Positions 10,307 through 21,577 are shown, counted from the first letter of the stretch. The stretch is DNA of 64,000 nucleotides from Lentibacter sp. (GCA_016744435.1 JADGEJ010000006.1:44276-108275); one strand, 5' to 3'. Numbers and translations: made by a program. The notes: generated by a model from the sequence alone, not told the origin.

Positions 10307-11578
10307 TTACGTATTCATAGAGTCGAAGAACTCGCCATTTGACTTGGTTTGTTTAAGCTTTCCAAGCAAGAATTCGATCGCATCAGTGGTGCCCATCGGG
10401 TTAAGGATACGGCGTAGAACGAAGGTTTTCTGCAGGTCTTTAGCATCAACCAGCAATTCTTCTTTCCGTGTGCCCGACTTGAGAATATCCATAGCAGGGA
10501 AGACGCGTTTATCGGCGACTTTGCGGTCAAGCACGATTTCTGAGTTACCAGTGCCTTTGAACTCTTCAAAGATGACTTCATCCATCCGTGAGCCTGTATC
10601 AATCAGCGCAGTCGCGATGATCGTCAATGAGCCGCCTTCTTCGATATTACGCGCAGCACCAAAGAACCGTTTAGGACGCTGCAAGGCGTTGGCATCAACG
10701 CCACCAGTGAGGACTTTCCCTGATGAAGGAACGACTGTGTTAAAGGCCCGGCCAAGTCGGGTAATTGAATCAAGCAAAATAACCACATCACGTTTGTGTT
10801 CTACAAGACGTTTAGCTTTCTCGATAACCATCTCTGAAACGGCTACGTGACGAGTTGATGGCTCATCAAAGGTTGAGGAAATTACCTCACCTTTAACAGA
10901 GCGCTGCATGTCAGTTACTTCTTCTGGGCGTTCATCGATCAGCAGAACGATAAGATAACACTCAGGGTGGTTCTTTTCGATACTATTGGCGATGTTTTGC
11001 AGCAAAACAGTTTTACCAGTCCGTGGCGGAGCAACGATCAGAGAGCGCTGGCCTTTACCGATAGGTGAAACAAGATCAATGATGCGCGCTGATTTATCTT
11101 TGATAGTGGGATCTTCGATCTCCATCTTCAGCCGCTCATCAGGGTAAAGTGGCGTGAGGTTATCAAAAGCAATCTTGTGACGCGCTTTTTCTGGTTCTTC
11201 AAAATTGATCTTAAGAACATCTGTCAAAGCAAAATAACGCTCAGCATCTTCTGGCTGCTTCATATGGCCTTCAATGGTGTCGCCCGTCCGCAAAGAAAAT
11301 TTACGGATCATATCTGGCGAAACATAGATGTCATCGGGGCCCGGAAGATAGTTAGCTTCTGGAGCACGGAGGAATCCGAAACCGTCTTGAAGAACTTCAA
11401 TGACTCCATCACCGCCAATAACCCAACCTTCTTCAGCGCGCTCTTTAAGGATCGAGAACATGATCTCGCCCTTACGCATAGTCGTGGCATTTTCGATTTC
11501 AAGATCTTCAGCCATAGTCACGAGATCTTTGGGATGCATGGCTTTGAGATCAGCCAGATTGATGTTTTCTTGTGTCAT
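10307..11578 (-). CDS. rho: Transcription termination factor Rho
   Basis: [53 protein letters not shown]. Start at [11 protein letters not shown]. Confidence 0.98.
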   Translation of the reverse strand: MTQENINLADLKAMHPKDLVTMAEDLEIENATTMRKGEIMFSILKERAEEGWVIGGDGVIEVLQDGFGFLRAPEANYLPGPDDIYVSPDMIRKFSLRTGDTIEGHMKQPEDAERYFALTDVLKINFEEPEKARHKIAFDNLTPLYPDERLKMEIEDPTIKDKSARIIDLVSPIGKGQRSLIVAPPRTGKTVLLQNIANSIEKNHPECYLIVLLIDERPEEVTDMQRSVKGEVISSTFDEPSTRHVAVSEMVIEKAKRLVEHKRDVVILLDSITRLGRAFNTVVPSSGKVLTGGVDANALQRPKRFFGAARNIEEGGSLTIIATALIDTGSRMDEVIFEEFKGTGNSEIVLDRKVADKRVFPAMDILKSGTRKEELLVDAKDLQKTFVLRRILNPMGTTDAIEFLLGKLKQTKSNGEFFDSMNT

Positions 11579-11599
11579 GACATAACCTTTCACCCGCAT

Positions 11600-12137
11600 G
11601 GCGAGCGTTTATCGTTTTATCTTGGAAAAACCTATACGCCCGGATGGGCAGGATTGACGTCTAGATAGGCATCAAACAGAATTGAGTCAATGAAAAGGAG
11701 AGGTGAAACAACCAGCACTCTTTGCAAGAAATCTTATCCATAAGGCCAGCGCTTGGCTCTTCATTAATAAGAAAGAAAGATAGAAAGGATGATGATAAAG
11801 TAGGGACAGCGTTTTCTGTGGATTATTTTTTTATCCTCAAGTTTCCCGAGAAGAGAAAGCACGGTTTGGAAATTTGTGGATAGAAGTTCTTAGAAGCAAG
11901 AAAGCAGTGAATACTTAGGAAAACCTAGTAACCCTAGACAATGGGCTCTGTGGAAATCTCTTGTATAACTCAACACCACTACATTTTCTTCACAAGAAGA
12001 AATTATCCTTCTCCACCGTTGATAGAAACCTTGAAACAACTCCAAACTTGGCCAAGTTATCCCAATCTCCCAGATATGTTGGAATTCATCCACTTTGTGC
12101 ATTAAGTGTTCGTTAACATTTCAACGGGGTTATCCAC
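11600..12137. other. Candidate chromosomal replication origin (oriC) region
   Basis: AT-rich intergenic region between outward-facing rho(-) and maf(+), with TTATCCACA at 12130-12138, CTATCCACA (rc) at 11875-11883, and TTATCC-type 9-mers at 11734, 11831, 12003 and 12057. Flanked by alphaproteobacterial near-origin synteny. Confidence 0.75.
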
Positions 12138-12737
12138 ATGGCACGGCCAATCATCTTAGCATCGAGCTCTCAGATCAGAGCTGATATTTTGACAGCGGCT
12201 AACGTAGTATTTGATGTTGTTAAGCCTCGGGTAGACGAAGAATCGCTTAAAGCAGCGCTTGATTCGGAGGATGCAAGCTCGCGCGACATCGCCGATGCTC
12301 TTGCGGAAGCGAAAGCGCAGAAAGTGGGAATGAAACACCCGGAGGCTTTGGTTTTAGGCTGCGATCAAGTGCTTAGCTTTGAAGGCAAGGTTATGTCTAA
12401 GCCGCAAGACATCAGTGAAGCGCGCCTCCAGTTGGAACAACTATCCGGGCAGAAGCATACGCTGCTCTCGGCCATCGTGATCTTTCACGATATGCGCCCT
12501 ATCTGGCGCCATGTCGGCCAAGTCAGGTTGCATATGCGCGATATTTCAGATGCATACAAAGAAGACTATCTCGCAAGAAATTGGGACAGTATTAAAACCT
12601 CAGTTGGCGGCTATAAACTAGAAGAAGAAGGGGTACGCCTGTTTAGCAAAATCGAAGGCGACTACTTTTCTGTACTAGGTTTGCCGCTCATCGAGCTGAC
12701 AAACTATCTGACACTCTCAGGAGACCTAGAGGGATGA
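12138..12737 (+). CDS. maf: Maf family nucleotide pyrophosphatase
   Basis: IILASSSQIRADILTAANV...LGCDQVLSFEGKVMSKP. Confidence 0.94.
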   Translation: MARPIILASSSQIRADILTAANVVFDVVKPRVDEESLKAALDSEDASSRDIADALAEAKAQKVGMKHPEALVLGCDQVLSFEGKVMSKPQDISEARLQLEQLSGQKHTLLSAIVIFHDMRPIWRHVGQVRLHMRDISDAYKEDYLARNWDSIKTSVGGYKLEEEGVRLFSKIEGDYFSVLGLPLIELTNYLTLSGDLEG

Positions 12738-13570
12738 CATTGAAAAAGATACCACTTGCTGGCGTGATAGGGTCACCCATAGCGCATTCAAAATCTCCTG
12801 CTTTGCACACACATTGGCTAAGAAGTTACGGAATAGCAGGACACTATGTTCCTGTTGATATAGCCTCTGATGATCTAGTGGATGCGATAAAGATGTTACC
12901 GAAGATGGGTTTTGTCGGCGTGAACATTACGGTGCCATACAAAGAAGTAGTGATGAACCTTGCTGATCTGATCACAGATCGTGCGGCGCTTATTGGCTCA
13001 GCGAACACGCTCATTTTCCGCAAAGATGGCAAAATACATGCCGATAACACTGACAGCTATGGTTTTATTCAGAATTTGCGCCAGAAAGCCCCGAATTGGC
13101 AGCCAAAGTCTGGCCCGGCAGCGCTTCTTGGCGCAGGTGGCGCTGCCCGAGCTGTTATCGCGGCATTGCTTGATGTGGGCGTGCCGGAAATACTGATCTC
13201 GAACAGGACACGCTTGAGGGCAGAAAAGCTCCGCGAAGACTTTGGTAGTCGTTTGAAAGTCGTTGATTGGGTTCAGGCCGGCAACATGCTTGAAGAAGCG
13301 ACGACAGTAGTGAACACAACATCTCTTGGTATGCTTGGTAAGCCAGAATTACGTGTTCCGCTTGACGGGCTACAACCCGGCGCTTTGGTAACAGACCTGG
13401 TCTATACACCCTTGCAAACACATTTGCTGAACGAGGCAGAGAAAGCAGGCTGTCACACAGTTGATGGGCTGGGGATGTTGTTGCACCAAGCGGTGCCGGC
13501 GTTTGAGCGCTGGTTTGGAGTGCGTCCAGAAGTAACAGACGAAACGCGCGCTACGGTGCTGCGCTCATGA
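12734..13570 (+). CDS. aroE: Shikimate dehydrogenase
   Basis: AGVIGSPIAHSKSPALHTHWL...VNITVPYKE...LLGAGGAARAV. Confidence 0.97.
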   Translation: MTLKKIPLAGVIGSPIAHSKSPALHTHWLRSYGIAGHYVPVDIASDDLVDAIKMLPKMGFVGVNITVPYKEVVMNLADLITDRAALIGSANTLIFRKDGKIHADNTDSYGFIQNLRQKAPNWQPKSGPAALLGAGGAARAVIAALLDVGVPEILISNRTRLRAEKLREDFGSRLKVVDWVQAGNMLEEATTVVNTTSLGMLGKPELRVPLDGLQPGALVTDLVYTPLQTHLLNEAEKAGCHTVDGLGMLLHQAVPAFERWFGVRPEVTDETRATVLRS

Positions 13571-14160
13571 CGTACCGCTTAGGCCTGACTGGCTCTATTG
13601 GCATGGGCAAATCAACGACGGCGAAGATTTTTGCGCAGCTTGGCTGTGCCGTTTGGGATGCCGATGCAGGGGTTCACCGACTATATCAAAAAGGCGGCGC
13701 AGCAGTGGCGCCAATGAAAGCCAAGTTTCCAAAGGCGATAGAAAACGAGGCAGTTTCTCGAGAGCGCCTTAAAGATATCATTGCCGAAACACCGCAAGCG
13801 CTGAAAGAAATAGAAGCTATCGTGCATCCGCTTCTAGGCCACGACAGGGCTGCTTTCGTAGCAGGGGCAGGTGCCGATATTCTAGTATTCGACATACCAC
13901 TCTTGTTTGAAACCGGTGGACAGGAACGTATGGATGCAACAGTGGTGGTTACTGCCAGCGCCGACGAGCAACGCCGCCGCGTGCTCGAACGTGGAACGAT
14001 GAGTGAAGCACAGTTTGAGGCCATTAAAGCCAAGCAAATGCCAGATGTAGAAAAGCGCGCGTTGGCTGACTATGTTGTTTTTACTGACACCGAAGAGCAT
14101 GCCAAAAAGCAGGTGAAAGAAATCCTGAACGATATAGGGGCGAAGCTGGCCAATGCGTGA
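13567..14160 (+). CDS. coaE: Dephospho-CoA kinase
   Basis: RLGLTGSIGMGKSTTAKIFAQLGCAVWDADAGVHRLY. Confidence 0.97.
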   Translation: MTYRLGLTGSIGMGKSTTAKIFAQLGCAVWDADAGVHRLYQKGGAAVAPMKAKFPKAIENEAVSRERLKDIIAETPQALKEIEAIVHPLLGHDRAAFVAGAGADILVFDIPLLFETGGQERMDATVVVTASADEQRRRVLERGTMSEAQFEAIKAKQMPDVEKRALADYVVFTDTEEHAKKQVKEILNDIGAKLANA

Positions 14161-14848
14161 AATTGTACTGGATACCGAGACGACGGGCTTTGAGCCGGAA
14201 CAGGGCGATCGTATTGTAGAAATCGGCGCTGTCGAGCTCTACAATCACATGCCGACAGGCGAAACCTACCATCAATATATTAACCCGAAACGTGGTATGC
14301 CGCAGGAAGCTTTTGCGGTGCACGGGCTCGGCGATGAGTTCCTAGCTGACAAGCCGGTGTTTGAAAGAATAGGGCAAGCCTTTCTGGATTTCATCGGCAA
14401 TTCCAAGTTGATCATTCACAATGCGGCGTTTGATATGAAGTTTCTCAACGCCGAACTGGGCTGGATGGGCCTGCCGAAACTGCCGATGGATCAGGCGGTT
14501 GATACACTCGAGATCGCACGACGGAAGTTTCCGGGCTCACCGGCTTCACTTGATGCGCTTTGCCGGCGTTTCAACATCGACAACTCATCACGTACTTTGC
14601 ACGGCGCTTTGCTTGACTCTGAAATTCTTGCAGAAGTTTACCTTGAACTGATTGGCGGGAAGCAACCAGACTTCGGGCTGGCAACGGCCAGCGGCAAACC
14701 AACTGCGACCACAGAAATAGACAGTAGCTGGCGGCCAGGCGCACGGCCTACAGCTCTATCGCCTCGCCTAAGCGAAAAAGAAACCGCCGCTCATTTGACG
14801 TTTGTTAACGCAATGGGCGACGGCGCTATTTGGAAAAAATTTAGCTAA
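14153..14848 (+). CDS. dnaQ: DNA polymerase III epsilon subunit
   Basis: REIVLDTETTGFEPEQGDRIVEIGAVEL; IHNAAFDMKFLNAEL. Confidence 0.97.
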   Translation: MREIVLDTETTGFEPEQGDRIVEIGAVELYNHMPTGETYHQYINPKRGMPQEAFAVHGLGDEFLADKPVFERIGQAFLDFIGNSKLIIHNAAFDMKFLNAELGWMGLPKLPMDQAVDTLEIARRKFPGSPASLDALCRRFNIDNSSRTLHGALLDSEILAEVYLELIGGKQPDFGLATASGKPTATTEIDSSWRPGARPTALSPRLSEKETAAHLTFVNAMGDGAIWKKFS

Positions 14849-14849
14849 A

Positions 14850-15335
14850 TCAAGCGACGGGCGCTTGGCTCTCGGTTTGACGGCGCTGAAGTTCCTGACG
14901 GTAGAGCGCCAAAAAGTCGATTGTCTCGAGGTTGAGGGGCGGGAAGCCACCATCGCGAGTGATGTCTGATACAACCCGGCGCAAAAACGGGAACAACAGA
15001 CGTGGGCACTCGATCAGCAAGAATGGGTGCAATTGGTCTTCTGCAACGCCTTCGATGTTGAAAAGGCCAACATAGTCAACTTCCAGCAAGAACAGCTTGG
15101 TGTTTTCGTCGCCCTTGTTAGTGGACGTAATGTTAAGTTTGATAGCAACTTCATACTGATTTTCGACTTGGCGTTTCTTTGCATCAAGGTTTACCTGAAC
15201 ATTCACGTCAGGCGTAACTTCGCCATCGACGCCTTTTTGAGCGAGAATATTCTCAAAAGAAAGGTCGCGGATGAACTGGTTGATTACGTTCAGCTTAACT
15301 TGTGGCTGCTCGGCAGCTGCACCATTCTCGGCCAT
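14850..15335 (-). CDS. secB: Protein-export chaperone SecB
   Basis: INQFIRDLSFENILA...LFLLEVDYVGLFNIEGV...LLIECPRLLFPFLRRVVSD. Confidence 0.97.
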   Translation of the reverse strand: MAENGAAAEQPQVKLNVINQFIRDLSFENILAQKGVDGEVTPDVNVQVNLDAKKRQVENQYEVAIKLNITSTNKGDENTKLFLLEVDYVGLFNIEGVAEDQLHPFLLIECPRLLFPFLRRVVSDITRDGGFPPLNLETIDFLALYRQELQRRQTESQAPVA

Positions 15336-15404
15336 TTTTTTCTCCATCAGAAATAAGTTTGGGCCTGCTTTAACAGGGCGGGCCACAAGCCTCAATGCCT
15401 CCCT

Positions 15405-15887
15405 TTAGTGCTTTGTCCAACCAGAAGGTTTGTGCGTTGGCTGCTTAGGCGGTTCGACTTCTTCAAACTCACCATCAATTACTTCATCCTGAGGAGCGCG
15501 CTGTTGCGGGCCAGAATTATGATTTGCGCTGAAAGACTGAACGGTTATGCGGTTGCGCAGGTATTTGATCATCAAGGTTCGAAACGCCGGAATTAGCAGC
15601 AAGAACCCGACTCCGTCGGTAAAAAACCCGGGTGTAAGCAGGAGTGCGCCTGAGAACAGGATCATTGCACCATGTGCCAGCGGCTCAGTCGGGTCACGCA
15701 ACTCACCAAATGAGCGCTGCAGGTTGCTCAAAGCCAAAATACCTTGAGTTCGTAGCATCCACGTGCCGAGAACAGCGGTGAAAAGGACGATAAATAGCGT
15801 TTGCCAAAGCCCGATCGCTCCGCCAACTTGTATGAAAAGGCCGATCTCGATCAGCGATACAGCGATAAACGCTATCAACAGCAACAT
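15405..15887 (-). CDS. fxsA: FxsA family membrane protein
   Basis: IGLFIQVGGAIGLWQTLFIVLFTAVLGTWMLRTQG...LLTPGFFTDGVGFLLLIP. Confidence 0.9.
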   Translation of the reverse strand: MLLLIAFIAVSLIEIGLFIQVGGAIGLWQTLFIVLFTAVLGTWMLRTQGILALSNLQRSFGELRDPTEPLAHGAMILFSGALLLTPGFFTDGVGFLLLIPAFRTLMIKYLRNRITVQSFSANHNSGPQQRAPQDEVIDGEFEEVEPPKQPTHKPSGWTKH

Positions 15888-15992
15888 TATTTTGGACTCC
15901 TTGGTTCACTTGCGCGTAGTGGACTTGACCACGCCCATCACATACATATGTGCTGAAAGTGCTTATTGCCACGCTCACATCAAGAGGTCTTC

Positions 15993-16649
15993 ATGAATTC
16001 GCCTATTCTTCAACTTCTGGTTCTCGCCGGAATAGCTGTTTTTCTCATTATGCGCCTGCGCAGCGTGTTGGGAACGCGCGACGGCTACGAAGCGCCAAGA
16101 GCGCCCGTGCAAACATCAGATAACCGGAAACCCAAGTTTGAAGTGATAGACGGTGGCCCCGATGAAGACATTACCGATCACGTTGATGAGAACAGTGATG
16201 CAGCCAAAGCCTTTGCTAAGATGAAAACCGCGGAGCCTTCTTTTGGCGTAGGAACATTTCTTGGTGGCGCTCGTGGCGCATATGAGATGATCCTGATGGG
16301 CTTTGAACGTGGTGATCTAGCAGAGATCAAACCGTTTCTTGCTGACGAAGTTTATGACGTTTTCGCACAAGTCGTTGAAGAGCGCGAAAAAAAGGGCCTG
16401 CAAATCGAGGCTGATTTTATTGGCATTCGCGAAATGGCGATTGACGATGCAGATTTTCACGATGCCAGCAGCACAGCTGAGGTGAGCGTGAAGTTTGTAG
16501 CGGAGCTTACATCAATAGTGCGCGACAACAGTGGCGAAGTTATCGAAGGTAAAGAGGGCAAGATTAAAACCCAGAAAGATATTTGGACATTCGAGCGAGT
16601 AATGGGCGCGAATGATCCAAACTGGATACTTGTTGCCACGGGTGAATGA
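15993..16649 (+). CDS. Tim44/TimA family putative adaptor protein
   Basis: N-terminal TM, then Tim44-like domain (GARGAYEMILMGFERGDLAEIKPFLADEVYDVF). Start at MNSPILQLL. Confidence 0.9.
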   Translation: MNSPILQLLVLAGIAVFLIMRLRSVLGTRDGYEAPRAPVQTSDNRKPKFEVIDGGPDEDITDHVDENSDAAKAFAKMKTAEPSFGVGTFLGGARGAYEMILMGFERGDLAEIKPFLADEVYDVFAQVVEEREKKGLQIEADFIGIREMAIDDADFHDASSTAEVSVKFVAELTSIVRDNSGEVIEGKEGKIKTQKDIWTFERVMGANDPNWILVATGE

Positions 16650-17686
16650 AACGCGCACTTTTAGCAGCTATCTTCGTGGGGCTGGCCATGACCGATCCAT
16701 CAACCGCCACAGAAGAAACAGACTATCGGCTGCTTGAGTTTGCCGAGCTAGACGGTTGGGAAGAGGATGACCACCAAGCCGCCCTTGATGTCTTTCTAAC
16801 CACATGCCGTGATATGAAATCACCCGACTGGCGCGCGCTGTGCAAAGCGGCGGCAAGCCAAACCAACGCAAAAACGTTTTTTGAGTTGTTCTTTAGGCCA
16901 GTCGAAATAGACGATGGCAAAGAAGCGTTGTTTACCGGATATTTCGAGCCCGAGCTCGAGGGTGACACCAAACCATCCAGCCGCTACCGCTATCCCCTTT
17001 ACCGGATGCCGCCAGAGGCCAGAACCAATCGGCCTTGGCTTTCACGGCGCGAAATGGAGGAAAACGGGGCCATGAAAAATCGTGGCCTTGAGATCGTCTG
17101 GGTTGACGATTCAGTTGAGCTATTCTTTTTGCAGGTTCAGGGATCAGGCCGCGTTCGGCTACCGAACGGGCGCTACATCCGCGTGGGCTATGGTGGTGCC
17201 AACGGTCATAAATACCGCTCTATCGGCGTCGAGCTGGTGCGGCGTGGCATCTATAATGCGCATCAGGTTTCTGCACAGGTGATCAAAAACTGGGTGCGGC
17301 GTAACCCTGTCGAAGGCCCAGAACTCTTGCGCCACAATCCGTCATATGTGTTTTTTCGCGAGGTCAACCAAGTGCCCGCCGACAAGGGGCCACTTGGCGC
17401 GATGAACCGCTCGGTAACGACAATGCGCACAGTCGCGGTTGACCCACGCCACACCCCACTCGGCGCACCTGTTTGGGTAGAAAAAGATGGTAAGAACAAG
17501 CTTCGTCGATTGATGATCGCTCAAGATACGGGCTCGGCTATCAAGGGCGCACAACGTGCGGATATTTTCTTTGGAACAGGTGACCAAGCTGGTCGAGATG
17601 CCGGCCGTCTGCGAGATCCAGGGAGGATGGTTGTTCTGATGCCGATTCAACGCGCCTATGCTTACCTACCGGTAGATGCGCAATGA
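16646..17686 (+). CDS. mltA: Murein transglycosylase A (MltA)
   Basis: GYFEPELEGD...VQGSGRVRLPNGRYIRVGYGGANGHKYRSIG; C-terminal 3D domain. Confidence 0.95.
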   Translation: MKRALLAAIFVGLAMTDPSTATEETDYRLLEFAELDGWEEDDHQAALDVFLTTCRDMKSPDWRALCKAAASQTNAKTFFELFFRPVEIDDGKEALFTGYFEPELEGDTKPSSRYRYPLYRMPPEARTNRPWLSRREMEENGAMKNRGLEIVWVDDSVELFFLQVQGSGRVRLPNGRYIRVGYGGANGHKYRSIGVELVRRGIYNAHQVSAQVIKNWVRRNPVEGPELLRHNPSYVFFREVNQVPADKGPLGAMNRSVTTMRTVAVDPRHTPLGAPVWVEKDGKNKLRRLMIAQDTGSAIKGAQRADIFFGTGDQAGRDAGRLRDPGRMVVLMPIQRAYAYLPVDAQ

Positions 17687-18267
17687 GCCGACGTAAACTT
17701 CACAAGGATGAACTTGAGCTTTGGGGACAGGTAGCTGGTACGGCAGTTCCTATGCATCCAAAAAAGAAGGTGAACATCGCGGAGCGTGTAAACAGCAAAC
17801 CACAGCGCTCACGGCAGGCAGAACCAGTAGCGCAGTTCGAGGTTGGTGTTCTTGGGCAAACCTATCAGCCAGCGCATGATATAGCGCCAGACATTCGTGC
17901 GGCCGTCCGCGCGGCTCCTCTGCAAATGGACCATAAAAAGCACGCGAATATGAAGCGTGGCAAGATCAAGCCAGAGGCAAAAATTGATCTTCATGGTCTT
18001 ACAATGGCCGAGGCTCACCCTAGGCTAAACGCGTTTATTATGAGGGCCTATACACAACAGAAGCGGCTTATATTAGTTGTGACGGGCAAGGGCAAAGAGC
18101 GCGACAATGGTGGGCCCATACCCGTGCGCTTTGGCGTGTTGCGCCATCAAGTGCCACATTGGCTTTCGATCCCGCCGCTTGCTCAGGTAGTCATGCAGGT
18201 TTCGGAAGCACATTTGCGGCATGGCGGCGGCGGGGCCTACTACGTTTATCTACGGCGTCAACGCTGA
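17683..18267 (+). CDS. Smr/MutS family protein
   Basis: KIDLHGLTMAEAHPRLNAFI...LVVTGKGK Smr domain. Confidence 0.93.
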   Translation: MSRRKLHKDELELWGQVAGTAVPMHPKKKVNIAERVNSKPQRSRQAEPVAQFEVGVLGQTYQPAHDIAPDIRAAVRAAPLQMDHKKHANMKRGKIKPEAKIDLHGLTMAEAHPRLNAFIMRAYTQQKRLILVVTGKGKERDNGGPIPVRFGVLRHQVPHWLSIPPLAQVVMQVSEAHLRHGGGGAYYVYLRRQR

Positions 18268-18268
18268 G

Positions 18269-19141
18269 TTAATCCAGCAAGCCAAGCAAATACTGACCGT
18301 ATGAGTTTTTCGCAAACCCTTCGGCGCGTGCTTGTAGCTGTGCAGCCGAGATCCAGCCGCGAGAATATGCTATCTCTTCAGGGCTTCCAACTTGCAGACC
18401 TTGGCGTTCAGATAGCGTCCGAACGAAGTTACCGGCATCAAGTAGAGAGCCATGGGTGCCGGTATCAAGCCAGGCATAACCGCGCCCCATCTGCTGAACA
18501 GAAAGCTGACCGTCGTGCAGGTAGCTTTCAAGAAGAGAGGTTATTTCGAGCTCGCCACGTTCTGACACCTTCACTTGAGAAGCGCGCTGTGGAGCTGTCC
18601 CGTCTAGGAAATAAAGCCCGGTAACAGCGTAAGATGAAGGGGCGATTGTAGGTTTCTCAACAATGGCCTGCACCGTACCGTCGGGGGCAAAGTCAACCAC
18701 GCCGTAGCGTTCTGGGTCGGCGACACGGTAGCCAAACACAGTACCGCCGACATCAACACTGTCAGCCGCCGCCAGCACTTCTGGTAAACCATGACCGAAG
18801 AAAATATTGTCGCCCAGAACCATCGCGCTGGGCGCCCCATCAAGAAAGTCTTCCGCCAGCAAGTAAGCCTGCGCAAGCCCGTCAGGCGAGGGCTGTTCGA
18901 TGTATGTTAGCTTAAGGCCCCACTGGCTGCCGTCGCCCAAAGTGCGCTTGAACTGGTCTTGGTCTTGCGGCGTTGTGATGATCGCGATGTCGCGAATGCC
19001 GCCAAACATCAACACTGACAGCGGGTAGTAAATCATCGGTTTGTCGTAGATCGGCAACAGCTGTTTTGAGATGCCAATCGTGATCGGGTAAAGCCGTGTG
19101 CCCGACCCACCTGCGAGGATGATACCTTTGCGTTTACTCAT
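18269..19141 (-). CDS. rfbA: Glucose-1-phosphate thymidylyltransferase
   Basis: KGIILAGGSGTRLYPITIGISKQLLPIYDKPMIYYPLSVLM. Confidence 0.97.
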   Translation of the reverse strand: MSKRKGIILAGGSGTRLYPITIGISKQLLPIYDKPMIYYPLSVLMFGGIRDIAIITTPQDQDQFKRTLGDGSQWGLKLTYIEQPSPDGLAQAYLLAEDFLDGAPSAMVLGDNIFFGHGLPEVLAAADSVDVGGTVFGYRVADPERYGVVDFAPDGTVQAIVEKPTIAPSSYAVTGLYFLDGTAPQRASQVKVSERGELEITSLLESYLHDGQLSVQQMGRGYAWLDTGTHGSLLDAGNFVRTLSERQGLQVGSPEEIAYSRGWISAAQLQARAEGFAKNSYGQYLLGLLD

Positions 19142-19983
19142 GTTAGCTCTCTTATGACTTCTGCCAATGCGGGTTTCCAATTTGGTTGCATAATACCGAA
19201 ATCTGACGCCAGTGAGGCGCAATCAAGCCGAGAGTTGAGCGGTCTTTTGGCGGGTGTCGGGTAATCGGTTGTTGGGATGCCCGTCACCGTAACCGAGCGG
19301 TTGGCCTGAGAAAAAATCTCGCTGGCAAACTCGGCCCAACTCACGTCAGGGGCACCAGAGAAGTGGTATGTTCCGCTGGTCTTGATGTCCTCAGCGACTT
19401 GAACACAAGCGCGTGCGATGGATGAGGCCGGGGTTGGCCCACCGACTTGATCAGCCACAATACTGAGCGCATCGCGGGTTTCTGACAAGCGCAGCATTGT
19501 TTTAACGAAGTTGTTGCCGTGCGCCGAAAACACCCAAGAGGTGCGCAAGATAGCGTGAAGCGCACCGCTGTTTCGAATGGCATTTTCGCCCGCAAGCTTG
19601 GTTCGCCCATAGGCATTGATCGGGCCGGTCTTGGCCTCGACGGTGCGAGGCTCTTTGCCAGTCCCGTCAAACACATAATCTGTCGAGATATGCACCAAAG
19701 GAACACCAAGTTCAGCGCAGGATTTGGCCATGGCTGCCGGGGCTTGGGCGTTAACAACATCGGCGAGCGCCTCTTCCTCTTCGGCGCGGTCAACCGCCGT
19801 GTAGGCGGCGGCGTTGATGACGGCATCTGGCATATGCTTTTCAATCACCGGAGCGATCATGCTGGGCTTTTCGAGGTCTGCATCCGCGCGCCCCAGAAAG
19901 ACAAAACCATGCGGTGACTGTTCAGCAAGACGCTGAAGCTCTTGCGCGACTTGCCCAGACTTGCCAAACACCAGAATCTTCAT
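19138..19983 (-). CDS. rfbD: dTDP-4-dehydrorhamnose reductase
   Basis: [15 protein letters not shown]...[10 protein letters not shown]...[11 protein letters not shown]. Confidence 0.96.
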   Translation of the reverse strand: MKILVFGKSGQVAQELQRLAEQSPHGFVFLGRADADLEKPSMIAPVIEKHMPDAVINAAAYTAVDRAEEEEALADVVNAQAPAAMAKSCAELGVPLVHISTDYVFDGTGKEPRTVEAKTGPINAYGRTKLAGENAIRNSGALHAILRTSWVFSAHGNNFVKTMLRLSETRDALSIVADQVGGPTPASSIARACVQVAEDIKTSGTYHFSGAPDVSWAEFASEIFSQANRSVTVTGIPTTDYPTPAKRPLNSRLDCASLASDFGIMQPNWKPALAEVIRELT

Positions 19984-21017
19984 GATTTGCCCAGTCGTGT
20001 GCCAACACCGTCGCGTGCGAGCAAAGGCTTCCACCATGCTTCGTTCTCGAGATACCAGCGCACGGTTTTCTCCAGCCCTTCCTCCACGGTTACAGAAGGC
20101 CGCCAGTCAAGCTCGTCGCGAATGCGCGTTGGGTCAATCGCGTAGCGCATGTCGTGGCCGGGCCTGTCTGTTACATATTCTATGAGGGTTTCATAGGCCG
20201 CGTTGGAGGGCTTCAATCTGTCGAGAATCGAACAGATGGATTGCACCAATTCAAGGTTTGAGCGCTCGTTCTCACCGCCGATATTGTAGCACCGCCCAAG
20301 AGCACCTTTTTCAAGCACCAGCAACAAAGCGTCGGCATGGTCTTCGACATAGAGCCAGTCGCGTATGTTTTCGCCTTTGCCATAGATCGGGATCGGCTTG
20401 CCGTGCAGCGCGTTGAGGATCACCACCGGGATCAGCTTTTCGGGAAAATGAAATGGACCATAGTTGTTTGAGCAATTGGTGATGACCGTCGGCAGCCCGT
20501 AGGTTTCGGCCCAAGCGCGCACCAAGTGATCGGAGCTGGCTTTGGAAGCGGAATAGGGCGAACGTGGATCATACGGCGTTTCTTCGGTGAATTGCCCTGT
20601 GGCGCCAAGCGAGCCGAAGACCTCGTCGGTTGAGATGTGATGAAAGCGGAAGGTTTCCGGCTTGCCCTTTTCTTCCCAATAGGCGCGGGCGGCTTGCAGC
20701 ATGTTGTAGGTGCCCGTGACGTTGGTTTCGATAAACGCGCCCGGCCCGTCGATGCTGCGGTCAACATGGCTTTCGGCGGCAAGGTGCATCACGGCGTCGG
20801 GCTGGTGTTTGGCAAAAACAGTCTCTAACGCTGCGGAATTGCGAATATCTATCTGCTCGAACGCATAGTGCGGGCTGTCAGAAATGCTGGCGACATTTTC
20901 GAGACAAGCAGCATAGGTGAGCACGTCGAGATTGACGACATCGTGTCCGCGTGACACCGCAAGGCGCACAACGGCTGACCCGATGAAACCCGCGCCACCT
21001 GTGACGAGAAGCTTCAT
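19980..21017 (-). CDS. rfbB: dTDP-glucose 4,6-dehydratase
   Basis: [50 protein letters not shown]. Confidence 0.97.
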   Translation of the reverse strand: MKLLVTGGAGFIGSAVVRLAVSRGHDVVNLDVLTYAACLENVASISDSPHYAFEQIDIRNSAALETVFAKHQPDAVMHLAAESHVDRSIDGPGAFIETNVTGTYNMLQAARAYWEEKGKPETFRFHHISTDEVFGSLGATGQFTEETPYDPRSPYSASKASSDHLVRAWAETYGLPTVITNCSNNYGPFHFPEKLIPVVILNALHGKPIPIYGKGENIRDWLYVEDHADALLLVLEKGALGRCYNIGGENERSNLELVQSICSILDRLKPSNAAYETLIEYVTDRPGHDMRYAIDPTRIRDELDWRPSVTVEEGLEKTVRWYLENEAWWKPLLARDGVGTRLGKS

Positions 21018-21574
21018 GCTGCGCCCTCCCAGATGAACGGGCTGTCAAAGGCAGTAAAGGGCGTCGCCAACTTGTCTTTTTCGCTGAGCTGCGCCGCGCC
21101 GTCAAAGCCCCAGTCAACGCCGCAAGTGTCCCACATTATCGCGCCGTCGGCCTCTGGCGAATAGTAGGCGTTGCACTTGTAGATGATCTCGGTGTCGGGC
21201 GCGCGGGTGATAAAGCCATGCGCAAACCCTTCGGGAACGAACAGCTGTTTGCCGTTTTCAAACGTCAGCTCTTCAGCAACCCAGTGGCCATATGTGGGCG
21301 AGCCTTTGCGAATGTCGACAGCGACGTCAAGCAAGGCACCGCGCCCGCAACGCACAAGCTTGGCCTGTGCATGCGGTGGCGCTTGAAAGTGCAAACCGCG
21401 CACTGTGCCAACGGTAGACGACAGCGAGTGGTTGTCTTGCACGAAGTCAACGTCAACACCGTGCTCGGCCATGCGAGATTTGTTCCAGCTTTCGCTGAAA
21501 AAACCGCGCGCATCGCCAAAGCGTTGAGGCTCGATGATCAGAACTTCGGGCAGGGCTGTCGGTGTAACCTGCAT
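21014..21574 (-). CDS. rfbC: dTDP-4-dehydrorhamnose 3,5-epimerase
   Basis: [18 protein letters not shown]...[33 protein letters not shown]. Confidence 0.97.
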   Translation of the reverse strand: MQVTPTALPEVLIIEPQRFGDARGFFSESWNKSRMAEHGVDVDFVQDNHSLSSTVGTVRGLHFQAPPHAQAKLVRCGRGALLDVAVDIRKGSPTYGHWVAEELTFENGKQLFVPEGFAHGFITRAPDTEIIYKCNAYYSPEADGAIMWDTCGVDWGFDGAAQLSEKDKLATPFTAFDSPFIWEGAA

Positions 21575-21577
21575 GGC

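Noticed and set aside
11890-12102. 70-aa minus-strand ORF in the rho-maf gap
   Set aside because: Low-complexity, no recognisable family, overlaps DnaA-box-like sites; likely spurious.
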